Source of the DNA: Nymphaea colorata
Lineage: Eukaryota > Streptophyta > Magnoliopsida > Nymphaeales > Nymphaeaceae
Length of the DNA: 64,000 bases
Direction of reading: 5' to 3'
Assembly: GCF_008831285.2 (NCBI RefSeq)
Contig: NC_045139.1
Coordinates: forward strand, 13,250,354-13,314,353
Shown here in pieces: positions 46,801-60,000 of this stretch (position 1 is its first letter; each line of letters opens with the position of its first letter). Both the position numbers and the translations under genes were made by a program. The notes below the pieces were generated by a model that was given only the letters and a program-made list of their open reading frames with translations, did no database searches and had not been told where the DNA came from.

Positions 46801-49800
46801 TAATTGAGCGCAGATATTTTCAAGATCCCATTTCAATGTCAAAACCCAGATTAATGCTTCTATGAAGAGTTGATGAGATGATGAAGAAAAGTCACAAGAC
46901 TCTAGTTGTTGACTTATTTCATTATCTCCACAAACTAAACTATTTTCCTGAATAATATCGATCAGCCCAGAGAAGTGTTTCTTTCTTAAGGGAACTAAAG
47001 TTGATATAGAACTTGTCGCTTGCCTGGGTAGATGTCAACAAGTTATCATCATTCCCCATCAGGATGCTTGTTGCGATGCTTCCTTTCTGAAGAGAAAAAA
47101 AGCCAAGAGAAGTTTACCAAAAGAGGTAATATTTTAAAATAGGAGAATAGAAGGAAAAGGATGTGAACTGTTATTTCTTATTCATTAGTAAATTATGAAC
47201 CTGAACTCTGTCCATGTCCCTCTCATGCATCAACTTCCAATCCAGTGCTTCAAGCAGCTAAAACAAAATGAGAGACTGCGTCAGCCTTCAAGTAAGTCAT
47301 AATCCAGTAGAAAGTATCAAGTAAGTTTCCAAGACCTTGTCTTGTAGTATGTCAACTTGCTCAATCAACATCTCTCTTTCGCCATCCTCATAAAATGACT
47401 GGAACCTGTCATATGCAGACACCAAAGTTACAAAATATTGCCCAACAATTGCTTATCCAAAGCCAAAACATTTTGTATTTCCATACAATGCTGTAGAAGG
47501 CATATATTAGCATTTGATTATGTCTGCCCTAAAAGCAATGTTTACCTTCTAAGTTCTTCCTTCAATTTCAAGTTTTCCATGGCAAACCTAGTTACATCTA
47601 GGTTCCTATCCACTTGGCCTCGGAGAATATCTATCTCCTTAATAAGTTCCTTTTTCTCTTGTAGAAGGTGTTCTTCAACAGATATCTTTGAAGAAGTAAG
47701 TGCCTCCAATCTCTTTATTCCTGCTTCACGAAACCTAAGTCTCATCTTTAAGCCTTGGATTTCAGCTTCTCGTTGCTTTGCCTGAAATTATATATTCCCC
47801 AGGTAAATATAACATTGACATTTTCTGAAGAATACCCAAAAAAAAAAAACCAGAGATCTATGAAATTTCGGTGTATACAATATTGCTCAATTTGGAGTTC
47901 CTGTATCTTGAAGAAAAATCAAACCAGCTAGTATGAAATCTTTTGAAGTGCAAGAAAAAGATGCCTAGTGTTTTGCAAGATTCCTGTATTGGATGTCAAA
48001 AGGGATTATTGATCATACTTATGTGAAATGTGTGTTCCACTTCTTTGGAAACCCTTTTATCAGAAAAGGATATAAAGGATTTTGTACTTCGACAGAGTAA
48101 GAGGGTCAGAAAAGGAATAAACAACAATAATCTGCAACTCAAAAACACAAATTATTTTCACTTTCCCATTAGCTTCTCAATAGATATGCAAATGAGAATA
48201 CAGAGCAAGGGAACAAACCAGTTGCAGGGTAGCCTGATTTTCGGCAGCTAATGCTTTCAACGATGCTTCTTTATCCTGTTCTCTTCTTATAGCAGCTACA
48301 AGAGCAGCCTCAAGATCCCTCTTCTGCAAGTATGCAGGAAAAAAGAAAAAGTATAGATAGTAACATCTAGATGCTTTGCTAAAAATAATTTGTCCAATGT
48401 GTCCTGCTAAACTAATCTGGTAAAACTACTTAACCAAGTAACATTACCTTAAAGACCTTTTTGTCAGATGTAAGTGGACTGAGTGATCCTTGCAATGCAT
48501 CCCATTTGAAAGACCCAGGTGAACCAGGGAAGCTTATGCTCAAACTCTCGTTTTCTGGGTTATCTGGTCCCCCATTGGCTATAGCCCTCAAGCGGTTAAC
48601 TTCTTTCTGCAAACAAAAGTAGCTGATATGATAAGTGAAGTAAAGAAGACAATTCAATAGTCTCAGAGAAAGGCCTTGTGTCAGTTAACTTGGATGTAAA
48701 TTAGTATATTCAAATAATTCTGAAGATTCTCATGCGTAGAATGTATAAAAGCAGGGACACATCATACTGTGTTCAATGTTGCCTACTTAATTTACTAACA
48801 AGTTTCTCCATGTCTGATAATGCATGACTCAATTCCTGACATGAAGAAGACACATAAGCAAATTGTACACACTAATGGAACTGTTATGAGTAGAGAAAAT
48901 CCAAGGACAATTCCATTACAAGATCTGATCCAAGAAAGGGCAGTTGTGCACATGGGCCACTTGTAACTGGAAAATGATAATCTGCTTGACACGAATGGCA
49001 AGAGACATGCATGCATCCAAAAGACTAAAAATATCTAGTTGATTTGGGCCAAATGTTAGTGATTTGTAGCACAAACATTACCTTGAGCTGTTGAATCTGC
49101 ATGCGCAAAGCAAGGACATCTCCTGAAGTATCCTCATTTACAATCGCCTGTCAAGTGGTTGATAAGCACTTCTTATATGGCTTAAAGCAAGGCACTGGAA
49201 AAGATAACTGAATGTTTGAACAAAAATCAAATTGATAAATTTCAGACCATCATATACATACATTGTTCCTAATAAATTTTGCTCGTTGAGCAAATTTCAA
49301 GGTGCTCAGTGTCTCCAGTGAACAGCTGCAGCAAAAGCGTGACATTAAATAGACTAGGCCTAGAACGGAAAAAGCAACAACACAATAAAGATCTAATTAT
49401 GCATCGGACATTGAAATCACTCACCAACTGGAGGGGCTAATGTTTGCTATAATAGTTGTCTTGGAGTTCCCACCTAATGAATCCTATATACCAAAGAAGT
49501 TAATTCAATATATTTCTTGAAAAATAATACGCAGAATTTAGCAGACATGCAGAATAAGTATCCAATAGAACAATTTTAAGAAAAAAACCTGAAGAAGAAA
49601 GGTCAATTTTGAATCACGATAAGGAACATGTTGTGCTTTTCCATTAGAGATGTTCACCAGGTTCATGATTACAAGCCTGCAGAAAGAACGTTTTAGCAAC
49701 ATTTAAAGCATCTCTTGGTGTAAACAAAAACAACAAGAGGAAGCAATTCATGATTTTTCAAAAGTGTGAGAAATCTGATATGAGCCACACCTTGGTATCA

Positions 49801-51658
49801 CCACAGTTTAGTTTTTGCAGAAAGTAGAGAATAAGAGAAGAGTGCACGATGAGTTTAGGGCAAAAACGTTAGAGCACGCCTGGCAACCCAGATCCCAAAC
49901 ACGTCCATTTTAACAAGGACATTAAGGAAAATATTGCTTAACAGAAATTTCAAGTACCCCAATGTAGAAAGTGACTTGTTGATGTTTGTAGCTTCCTTCA
50001 GCCGGTCACCTTCAGCTCCTGAACTCTTTTGCCTGCAGTGCAGTAATGAGTATTCCCTTTTCACTATGATGATTGGTTAATAGTGTGTTAATAACCACAT
50101 AGGTTAAAAGGCTATAGCAAGTGGAAAATAGAATAAGCAAGTAACCTAATAAATAATCTATGATCAGCATACAAAGAAAAGTATCTTACCTTTCTGAACC
50201 AGCAAGGTCCACAAGATTCAAACGAGCAAACCGGTGGTGACTTACACCTTGTCTCTCCCACTACAGATGAATAATATGCAATATTAATGCAAAAATAATT
50301 AGAATCAACTTCGGTATCAAATATGACGAATAACTAAGGAAATCATATTTGAAAAAAGCCTTTGTTAGAAACAAGGATGCCACAGGTCAAATGCATGACT
50401 GATGGTTCTTTTAACAATAAATCTGCCATCACTGTAGGTATTGTGTCTTTTACTACTGTAGGAGGTTGATCAAGCATCAAAAAGGAAAATGGATCTGACC
50501 TTGCTTTCAATAACACATGTGAAAACACTATGAGACCGACTACTTGCACGGTTCATATTGGTGGCAGCTACTTTTCTATTTGCTGCACCCTGAACAAAAA
50601 GGAAAAACGAATAAGAGTTACACGCATTCATGACCAAGTATCAACCCATATGCTTGTGTTTATGCACATGGTAGCCTAATAGACGTGGCATTGAACATAT
50701 TTGTTCCATGTGATATTTAACTTAACCACACCAAAATATTAATTTTAGTGATTTCACTTGTGTATCACCAACCTGAAGAAGCTGCTCCATTACATCGCGC
50801 ACACTTGAAACCTCAAATTCTCTCAAATTCTCCACATAAACACCTTTCTTTGCATCTTCTCTTATCTGAAAACAGTAAGATATCACAAAAAATTAGAACA
50901 AGCATTTAGCAGTCTCATGCTTATTGTCAACATTTATACACAATATTGTCAAGAAACCAAAACTTCATTCTAATGCTAATTGTGAAGACCCTCCGCATGG
51001 TCTAGAAGCAAGAACGACACCCACTTTATTGGCACATAAAATGAAAGCATCTATTAAAAGTATAGAAAAGGCCTATCCTTCTGCAGTATATTTCTAAGTT
51101 ATGAAAAAATTTGATAAAAAAAGAAACAAAGAGAACAGATTTATTTGAAAAACAGCTTGGTAAAGTCATAGAGCCTTATTCGACATTACTTTTACTAATC
51201 CTTTCTAAGGAGCAATGTTATATAAACATGTGTAGAATGCAAATTTGGCATAAATGCATACAACTTAGATAAAGTTTTAGAACAAAAGAATCTAACCCAT
51301 TGAAAAGATGTTTTCAGCATGACCAGAAACCTACAGAACAACTATCTATTCTCATTATTTGGGCCAAAAACTGGGTTTCTGAGCCTATGTATTTTGATGC
51401 ATTCTCAGCTATTCATTTTAAGATGAGTATTAAAAACATTGATACACATTTAATTGCAGCAATGCCAAACCTGGTTGACCTCAAATGGAAACCTATAGAT
51501 CACATCTATAAATTCAATCTGCAGAAAAATGAAAAAGAAAAAATGCAGATCTTAACTAGATTAAATATCAGTGCATATGTATGATGTGCATGCACACTTG
51601 TGTGAATCTATGTATGTATGTGTGAATTGTGTGTGCATTCATACAAACAGTGTTTGCC

Positions 51659-51690
<32 letters not shown>

Positions 51691-54320
51691 CGTTTTGAGA
51701 TGTACCTGTAAATTTGAAGAGGAAGGATCTAAAAGATCTAAAATGTGCTCATTATATATTTCAAGGAACGAGCATTTGCAAATGAACTTTAGCTTCTCAT
51801 CCCTTCGTGCCTCCTTTTCCTGAAGCAAAACCCAAACTACTAGCCTGAGACCAAGTTCACTTGAGAACAAAGAATACAAAACAAACGTTGATAGATTGCT
51901 GGCACCCAGGAAATTGGCAAAAAGTCCACTAGATTTAGATGAAGTTCACTCGAGAACAATGGAATATAATTCAGAGTAACATAGAGAATATGAAGCAATT
52001 GGCAAAATGATACCTTTGCATTTTGCAAAGTATACACTTTTGTCTCAAACACAAGTCATGTGGACCCACCAAAGTGACTGTGGCACCCAAGTCCATACTC
52101 ATCTTGGGTGCAGGTCTGCCTTACATGCACCAAAAACAGAAGTGCAAGAAGTCATGTGTAGTCAGCACATCCAGACTATTTTTTTCCAGTTTTGCCCTGG
52201 GTGCACACCCAGACTCGAGTCAAAGAAGAATCTAGTATGGTCAACAGTTCACCAGGGTTTCTTCATCTTGGAATAAGTCAACTATGATCATGTTTATTAC
52301 CAATTCATTAAGAAATAAACTTAAAAAAGAAAGTGAAAACAGAAATGAAGTAGAGATTAACTTCAATGCAAAATGAAGAAATGAACAATTTCGAGCAAAG
52401 AACAAAAACTTAACAGGCCTTGATTTTCCCATAAATGCAAATCATAGAGCAAGTGCTGTCTAGTCATTCATCAAAAAGATGGAAACTAGCAAAAAATGCA
52501 GCACATAACAAATTCAATTAAACTACAACCTATCACCTGGAAAAAAAAACAAAGAATTTATCACTTCCCAACACATAGTTTTTTTTATAAATAAACAAAT
52601 GCGTGTTTACCTTTTGAATCCTTGAGAACAAGTAGTCAAATACCCTAGGTGTCATTCCACAGTTCACGCTATGTCTGCCACTTCCTCCCTCAATGTCCCC
52701 AAGCATTGTATGAGTCTTTCCGCTTCCAGTCTATGGATAAGAATAAAAAAAACACAAGATGTCATCAGCATGGCAAACAGGGTGGTGGATCATACTGAAA
52801 AACATGATATAAGCTCTGCTTTGACAAAAGAAATGTTCTTGGTGCCCAAAAGCATAGACGTGAATATTTTGTGGCTCCAGAACATGGAAACCTAGATCAT
52901 AGTCCTCTAATTTCTACATACTTGACCATATGCAAACATGCAACTGTTGTATCCTCCCATGCAATTCTCTACCATCGGCAATCCAGCCACTTTGAAAAGC
53001 TTCTCCTGTTAATTGACATAAATTAACACCATCGAAAATGTTTACTAACATGGATAGCTTGCAACATTAAGAAACAAAAAAATCAATGAACTTTACCTGG
53101 CTAACATTTTCATCTGCGACTATGTCAAATGTGAAACGAGACTGTGGTTGACAAGTCCAAGTGATACTCTGAGGCCCATCTTGCCTAACACATCTTCGAT
53201 GACCATGAAGAGAAATTTCAGAGCTGTTAAGGGGTCGAATTCTGATGATGACCTGGAAATTGAGGAATGCAAATGAATGTGAAAGTGGAGTCAATTGGAG
53301 CCACCATTTTCTTTTTTTATAATGGCAAGTGACTTGAAATGATATAATGCCGCAAATTACTTCAAAATAGAAAAAGTTGTAAACTCAATCTCATTGTGTA
53401 GACTTGACCTCAGTATGTGCACCTCCAATAACACTCGACAAACAGTTCTTTTTAAGTGGAAGTCCTTCTTCAGTAGTAGTAGAACCAAACTAAAGCAAAA
53501 GATTCAACAGAAAGAAACAAATTTCCAGTCGGTTAACGTTGCCATTCGGACCACACAGACAATTTAGTCTTTAGATACTCATTTTCTTTTCAAAGGATCT
53601 CAATTTCCATTAGTATGTGGATTTTAATTCAGCTTTGCGACAATGAAAAAGAACAAAGCTTCCCTCTCTTCCAGAGGGGGCATCCCTAAGCTTCTTGGTA
53701 AGGGGAGAAACCCAGAGACTCCTAGAAGGTAGTATCAGTGAAATGGACAAGAATTTTTTCGGATGCACGATAGAAGTCATGATAGAAACCAAGATTTTTA
53801 AAATGGTACAGTCAATTTGTGCACAAGACCCTCAAGAATGCGCTACATAAAGCTAAAATACTAAAAGGTCATAATTTCCTTGGTGAAAGACAGCTAACAG
53901 CATGCAATCCTGCATCCATGTTTCAAAGAAGACTTTCAACCCAAAAAAAGTAACGGATTTTGAAAGCTAAAAATAGTTTTGTACACGTAAACAATTAAAC
54001 TAGATCAATAATGTCCTCTAGCAGAAACAACAAAAGCATGAAGCCAGAAGAACAAAGAGGAGAAGCACCTGAACATTGTTGTCTTTCCAGAAGTGAGGGT
54101 CTTCATGCAGTTCGAAGGTCCGTGTGAGCGCTGATGCCGTGTCAAACTGTTCGTTGTCTCGTTCCTTATCTTCACCGAGCATGGAAATGCCTTCCTTCGA
54201 AGCGGATCTTGATATAGCTGGGGAGAACCTACATGGATCGGTTTCTGGCAGGAAAAACAGTGGTTCTTGAGCAGGACATCGGTTGCGGACGGCACTCCCG
54301 GCCTCTGAAACCGGCGGCAT
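43827..54320 (-). CDS. KIN12E: Kinesin-12 family motor, KIN-12E-like
   Basis: Exons: 54320-54069, 53252-53097, 53005-52922, 52730-52611, 51819-51706, 50865-50773, 50589-50500, 50260-50190, 50032-49958, 49676-49589, 49483-49425, 49325-49262, 49147-49082, 48606-48448, 48323-48219, 47781-47546, 47405-47336, 47257-47201, 47086-47024, 46431-46369, 46062-45983, 45507-43827. Phases agree throughout; 1281 aa, against about 1263 remembered for Arabidopsis KIN-12E. The N-terminal motor has P-loop GQTGSGKT (163-170), switch [11 protein letters not shown] (284-293) and switch II DLAGSE (321-326), then QLKKEVNRLR and a long coiled coil to the C-terminus. The N-terminus [10 protein letters not shown] and [13 protein letters not shown] match the KIN-12E group rather than PAKRP1 or POK. 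KIN-12 motors act on spindle and phragmoplast microtubules during division. The intron after exon 19 uses a GC donor. A 36-nt in-frame microexon at 48835-48800 is possible. Confidence 0.95.
51660..51691 (+). repeat. (CA)n(GA)n compound microsatellite
   Basis: CA units run directly into GA units, in the KIN-12E intron just 3' of exon 5 in the gene's sense. Confidence 0.9.
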
Positions 54321-54628
54321 TTCTGATTTTCCTTCTTACCTAGACCTAATTTCGGACTTCAAAAGAATGTGACGAAGAGGAAAATGATCAACTAAGATCT
54401 CGATGAAGGAAGAAAACCTTCGTCTGAAAAGATCAAGCAGAATAGGGCCGACCGGCTGAGAGAGAGAGAGAGAAAGAGAGGGACGTTAGTGCGACAGTGT
54501 GATTTTCAAATTCTGCGCTCCCACGCAGGGCTCGGGTTTCGTATGGAACAAAAAAGGACGGATTCGAAGAATCCGACAGTGTAGAGGGCGTTGAATCGAC
54601 GGTCAGGATCGCGGCATTCGAAATTTTT

Positions 54629-54638
54629 GACCGTTTCC
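54629..54638 (-). promoter_or_regulatory. MSA-like element upstream of KIN-12E
   Basis: On the gene's strand GAAACGGTCA carries the AACGG core of the mitosis-specific activator bound by MYB3R factors, about 310 bp before the ATG. Expected for a division kinesin, but the core is short. Confidence 0.35.
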
Positions 54639-55057
54639 GAGATTTGAAACGTTGCTGCCCTTGTAACAAATGACCTCGTCCTTAGTTAGAAATTACAACG
54701 AAAGTCGTCAAGTTTGGGTATATCAGTACACCTTATTTCAATCGAAAGTCTGATCGAATCATTCTGACATAAGAAATTAAGAAATAATATCTAATCAAAT
54801 TCGGATACCATATTTGAAAATCAGCTGGATTTTCCAAATTGGGATTTGAATATAACTTTTCTTTATTTATATTCAAATCTGAATTTGAATCCAAGTATAT
54901 AAATACTCAAAAAATACAATTAAGAAATCTGGTCCCTACTCAAGGATCGTATGGATTGGTAAATTGTGCGATGCAACATAGTTAGGAGGTTAGGCATAGA
55001 GATTAGATTTTATGGAGTATACTCATAGTACGAACAACTGCATCTCGTAGCAGTGGG

Positions 55058-55535
55058 TAGGGGTGAGCACGAGCCGAGTCGGTCCCGACAGTCAGCTCGA
55101 GCTCGGCTCGACTAATGAAACCTCGAGCTCGAGAATAGCTCAACGAAAGCAGCTCAAGCTCGACTCAGCAATTACATGTTAAGCTTGAATTCAACTCAAT
55201 TAAGGCTTGACAAACTCGTTTGAATAGAATTGATATTCATAGTTACGTATTGAGCTTGAGCTCAACTCGATTAAGGCTCGACAAACTCGTTTGAATAGAA
55301 TTGATATTCATCGTTACATGTTGAGCTCGAGCTCGACTCGATTAAAGCTCAATAAACTTGTAAACTCGTTTGAATATATCGACTTGATTAAGAGTCGAGC
55401 TCGACTCGACAGTTACGTGTTGAGCTCAAACTCAACTCAATTATTTGAACGAGTCAACTCATGAACTCAAGCTGGAAGCGTTAAGCAAATGAGCCGGCTC
55501 GAACTCATTCACGAGCTGAGCTTTGTTCACCCTTA
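55058..55535. mobile_element. hAT-like non-autonomous element made of 71-bp repeats
   Basis: The ends are TAGGGGTGAGCA and the inverse of TAAGGGTGAACA (10 of 12 bases agree). The flanking 8-mers GCAGTGGG and GCAGGAGA share five positions, compatible with a decayed 8-bp hAT target duplication. The interior is dominated by GAGCTCGA/ACTCGA motifs in three 71-bp tandem units marked by TTAAGG/TTAAAG at 55200, 55271 and 55342. No coding capacity. Confidence 0.65.
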
Positions 55536-57034
55536 GCAGGAGAGCTTATCATAAACCGAGCACCAAGGTGATTTATATCCATCTCTTAGATCCATTTATC
55601 CTTATACACTATAGTGTGAGACACCCTCCCATGCCGTCCTCAGTCTTCCTTCTCTCTGATTCAGACCAGATTTTCTACAATGTAAATGAAAAATATGTGG
55701 ACGTCAATGATTCTTAGTTTGTTAGACCAGCTCTTGGTGAATAGCCCAATTTTATAGGTATGAGATTTCATCTCGTTGCAAAATCCTTTAAAAGGATACA
55801 TCAGCCTGTTTCAGCCACAGAATTCTAAATTTAAATTTTAAATATTGTTATATTAACATACCAACCAAAGTGGAGCTGCATGGGCTGACACAGGAGATAT
55901 TTAGACCCCTTCTCGTATCATCTTTCCGTCAACACGACGTTGCCTTGTCTGGAAGGAAATGATACTATTCCAGTTCCATGGGTTAGGACTCAAGGGTCGC
56001 TTGAGAGCTATTGAATGTTGCATGTAACTTAAAGCCCTTCAATGATGACTTATTTTGTAAGTCTTAGCCAGCCCAGATGTTTCCATTGTCTACTATGGTT
56101 CTTCCTTAGGCCATGTTTGAAAGGGGGGACTTATGCATTTCAGATGAAGTTGGCAGTTTCAGGGTGTACAAGCAGTACGTATCACATGAATACATGATAT
56201 CTCAGACACTTGCGCCTTGCAATCTCAAAAAGTGGGTTAAAAAACCGCAAACCTGTGCGGCACTGTTCATCGAGTAAGAAGGATCACGGTCCCATGGGGT
56301 CAAATATATGCAAACATGATTTCTGAGGAATTTGCGTTATTTTCTGAAATACAAACTTGAGTAAAAATGAAACTGACAACAATCACATGTTCCATGCAAA
56401 AGCATGTTGTCTCGGTGGTGCTTTACAGTGGCAAAATACAACACTAGGTGACTCAATAGGAACCTCACACACTGCAGCGAGGAAGCAGCGGAAAAGAGAA
56501 GCGGCGGTCGATTAGTCATTAAGAGCAACGAAATGGAATCTCACTTGTGGAGTGTACGCTGAGATAGTTGTACGGGTGCGGCAATCAAACACTTGGCAAG
56601 TGATCTATGCCGAACGACGTCTTTGGAGTTCTACTTAGAAAGCCAAAGGCCAATACAATCTCGTGCACATTTTGTTCGCATATTTTGGCAACCTTACAAG
56701 AGTAAACCATGACATTCAGCCCATTCAAGTCATAATTCATGAACGATCAGTAACACAGAGCAAACAAGCATGAGCCACGAGAAAAGTTAACGTTGTGCAC
56801 ATTTTTGTTGTTTACATATTTTAGCAATCTTGCAGGAGTAACTCAACTATGACATTCAGCCCATTCAAGAACAGAAGTCAATGATGAGTAATGCCGAGCG
56901 GACAAGCATGAGCAACAAAAATTTCACTTCCCTAATTAGGAATATTTAAAAATACATGGGAAGCAAGAGAAAATAGCATTAGATACAATTGACAAAGAAA
57001 TTAATGGATAAAGAGATTCCCTATTTGAAAGGAC

Positions 57035-60000
57035 TCATAACCTTCTCGAGTACCCAGAACCCCCACACTTCTTGCAAAGTATCAGACCTAAGGAAACCAA
57101 CCAAATAAGCTTCCTTCCATCAGTAGAAGTTCTAAGAGAAACACTAGTTTAAAAGAAAGAAAAAATAGCAAGCTTTCTTTTCTGAACAGCGTGAGAACCA
57201 AAATCTGTTGGAACTCACACATGCAGGTGCTATTCATACAATAGGAACATCTGTGCATAATCTATGTGGAGACTCCCAGACCAGAATCATGCCAAAGTAA
57301 TTAAACAAAAAATAGATTGACAGAATGAGTTGAGCAAAGAAAAAATACAGTTTTAATGCGTTAAACATACACAGGTGTATCTGCGACAAAAAATTGCTAT
57401 ATTAACTAATGCGCCTTTCAGATTTTGAATGTTTACACACTTCAAGAAAGTAATAACTTTATGGTTTCAAGTTGATGAAAAAAAATGTCGCACCAGACTC
57501 CATCATGTCAAGTTGCCCCTTTTGATATTGGAAGATAGCACCATTCATATTGGAGTAGCACTCGTCCATTATACAGTAATCACTTGTATGATGTCAAAAA
57601 AGTTTCCAATTTAAGCAAAAATAGAATAGATATGCATGCCTGCATGCAGCTTTTTTAACTGATATTGACATGGATATGAAAGCATGACACATTAAGTCAG
57701 TGATGTGAACAAGAATCCATAATGCCACTTCCTTGCCCAAACAATGTCAGGTGACCCTAGCATTTAAGACGGCTTCAACATATAGAAGGTCTGCTACCTT
57801 TGAAATGCATAACAAGCCAGTGAAAATTTTCATTTTGTTGGCATTAAGCTACATGATTTCACAAGTCAATGAAGCAAAGGAGATGAAAGAGATGAAAATA
57901 CCAGCTCCTTTGCAAACTCGACAGTCAACCAAGCCAGTCTCTGTCTTCATCTTACCATCATCACAAAAGACACACTTTGTGCCACCTGATCCACAATTCT
58001 ACAGATTAATGAAATTCAACATTTGAAACCCTTCGGGAATAAGAAAATAGATATTAGTCTATTACATTTAAACCAATATCAATATCAGCTTTAAGAGAAT
58101 ACCTTAAAATTTCAAATTAATTTTGAATTAATTTTTCCTTAAGTTTCGCTTACATGGCTGTATCAGTCAATATTGGCTGACCTTTTCAAGCGAGACATAT
58201 CAGCACCCATAGCATTGGCAACCTGCCAATACAATGTGTAGCAGCTGAGACAGGCCGATACCCACTGATATTAACAACAGTGATTTGAACACAATTTGGC
58301 CGATATAATCCCTAAACAACCTAAGCATATTTAATCAGACTGGATTGGCACAACGAAATACTAACATGGATTCTTATTTAGCTTAAGGCATACTTTTCGA
58401 ACATGATGCAAATGTGGATCCATTTCTCCACAACGCCAATAGACATGCCCACATAAAAATTTCTACTGTTAATCAAAAGCCAAAATGAGCTCTACGCAGG
58501 CACACAGACCCACAAAAGTTGAATTGCACATAGTGCTTGTCTTTTTTTTTTCCTTTTTCTTTTTTGCTTCTTAAAATCTTATTTTCATGGTGCTTTCCAC
58601 TACCTGTAGCTTAATACTATCCTTGAGAACAATTAATTTAAGACCAGTCATATTAGGGAGATAGATGAGCCTAAACACAAATCCAAACTTCTAGCTAGGT
58701 ATGCATTTTAACGGACTAATAGCAACATTTCTGCCTACCAATGAATGCACAAGTTTCTTTAAACCTTTTAGGCAAATTGGTATACATCTTTGCTATTAAA
58801 AAACCAACTATCCTTTTCTAGTTAAAGAAGGTCCTGAAGAAAAAGTTGTGAATCTATCTTATGTTCAATGTGAGTAGTTGAGCATTGTGGTAGTTATCAT
58901 GCAAGAAGAGTATATTCTTTTTGTCGTAGTACTTCCTACTCTGCATTAATGCCTCTTTGAACCTGCATATGAGTTGCAGGATTGTAGCCAGTAATTGTCA
59001 ACAGGATTTCAATCATACGTTAAACTCGATTATATTTGTAAAGCACAGTGTTTTCAATGGCACCCAATGTCTTCTCCAGAGGGCAGATTTCTGTGTGAAC
59101 TAAGACTGGTTTGTGAACTCTGAATACTAAGGTCTATATTGAGCACCATGCTTCTCAGCCAAGTAGAAAATGTTTAGAATTAAGATGAGGATAGAGTACT
59201 AACAGTAGTAATTAAGTGAACAGGCTGCTGGAAATTAGAGGCTTAGAGCAGGAAAGTAGAAGTTCATCTGGTTAAGTTTGCAAAGAAAGCCCCACTATTA
59301 CCGTTGGTTTGAAACTGTCACAGTCCAAGGCTAATGGAGCCCTCAAAAATATGGTTACTATGCGTTATTTCATAAGCACAAAATGAGGAATATTCTTCGG
59401 AGCTATCGTCATGCCTTGGCATGAACAGCCTCACATTGCAACTCGTTTAAGAGAGGATTGAAGGTTGCTCGACAAGACCATCAGCCCAGGGAAATAGACG
59501 TTATTTTGGTAAAGAAAGAAAACTAACATGAAGAAATAAAAGATAACTGTCAAAATTATACTCTCACTGCATGCACATGGTCCGAAGAAACAAACTCAAA
59601 ATGGAAGTGGTTTTAGACCTCAAATGATTAAAAGAAAATTATCTGCCTTTCGAACAAAGAATGCTTCCAATGCCCCACCAAAGAACTATGCTATAAAGAG
59701 GGAACAGAAAGGGGCAAACGTATCTAAGAGGAAAACAATTAGTGATGCCATTCCAATAGCTGACAGCGTGAACTCATGACAACTTCTGCAAGTGGATCAA
59801 AAAATCCTCCTGAAATAGCAGAGTTTTACAATCTTGCGCATGAACGCTTTACATTATGCACAAAAAAAGAACATAACAAGATCCAAAGCAATTCAAATGC
59901 TGACGAAAAATGCTCAATAGCTTATTGATTGATTTTATAAGGCTATGGTTAAACACACACATACAAATTCCCACAAGAGCTAAGGCAAAATTCAATGGAC

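Larger units (their letters stand above)
54321..57034. other. Intergenic region between KIN-12E and the DnaJ-like gene
   Basis: 54321-54670 is the KIN-12E leader and promoter. A hAT-like element occupies 55058-55535. I see no gene in 55536-57034. Confidence 0.55.

Noticed and set aside
55192-55420. Regular 71-bp spacing as a CRISPR-like array
   Set aside because: The units are contiguous and diverged, without unique spacers, in a plant nuclear context; a tandem repeat in a transposable element.
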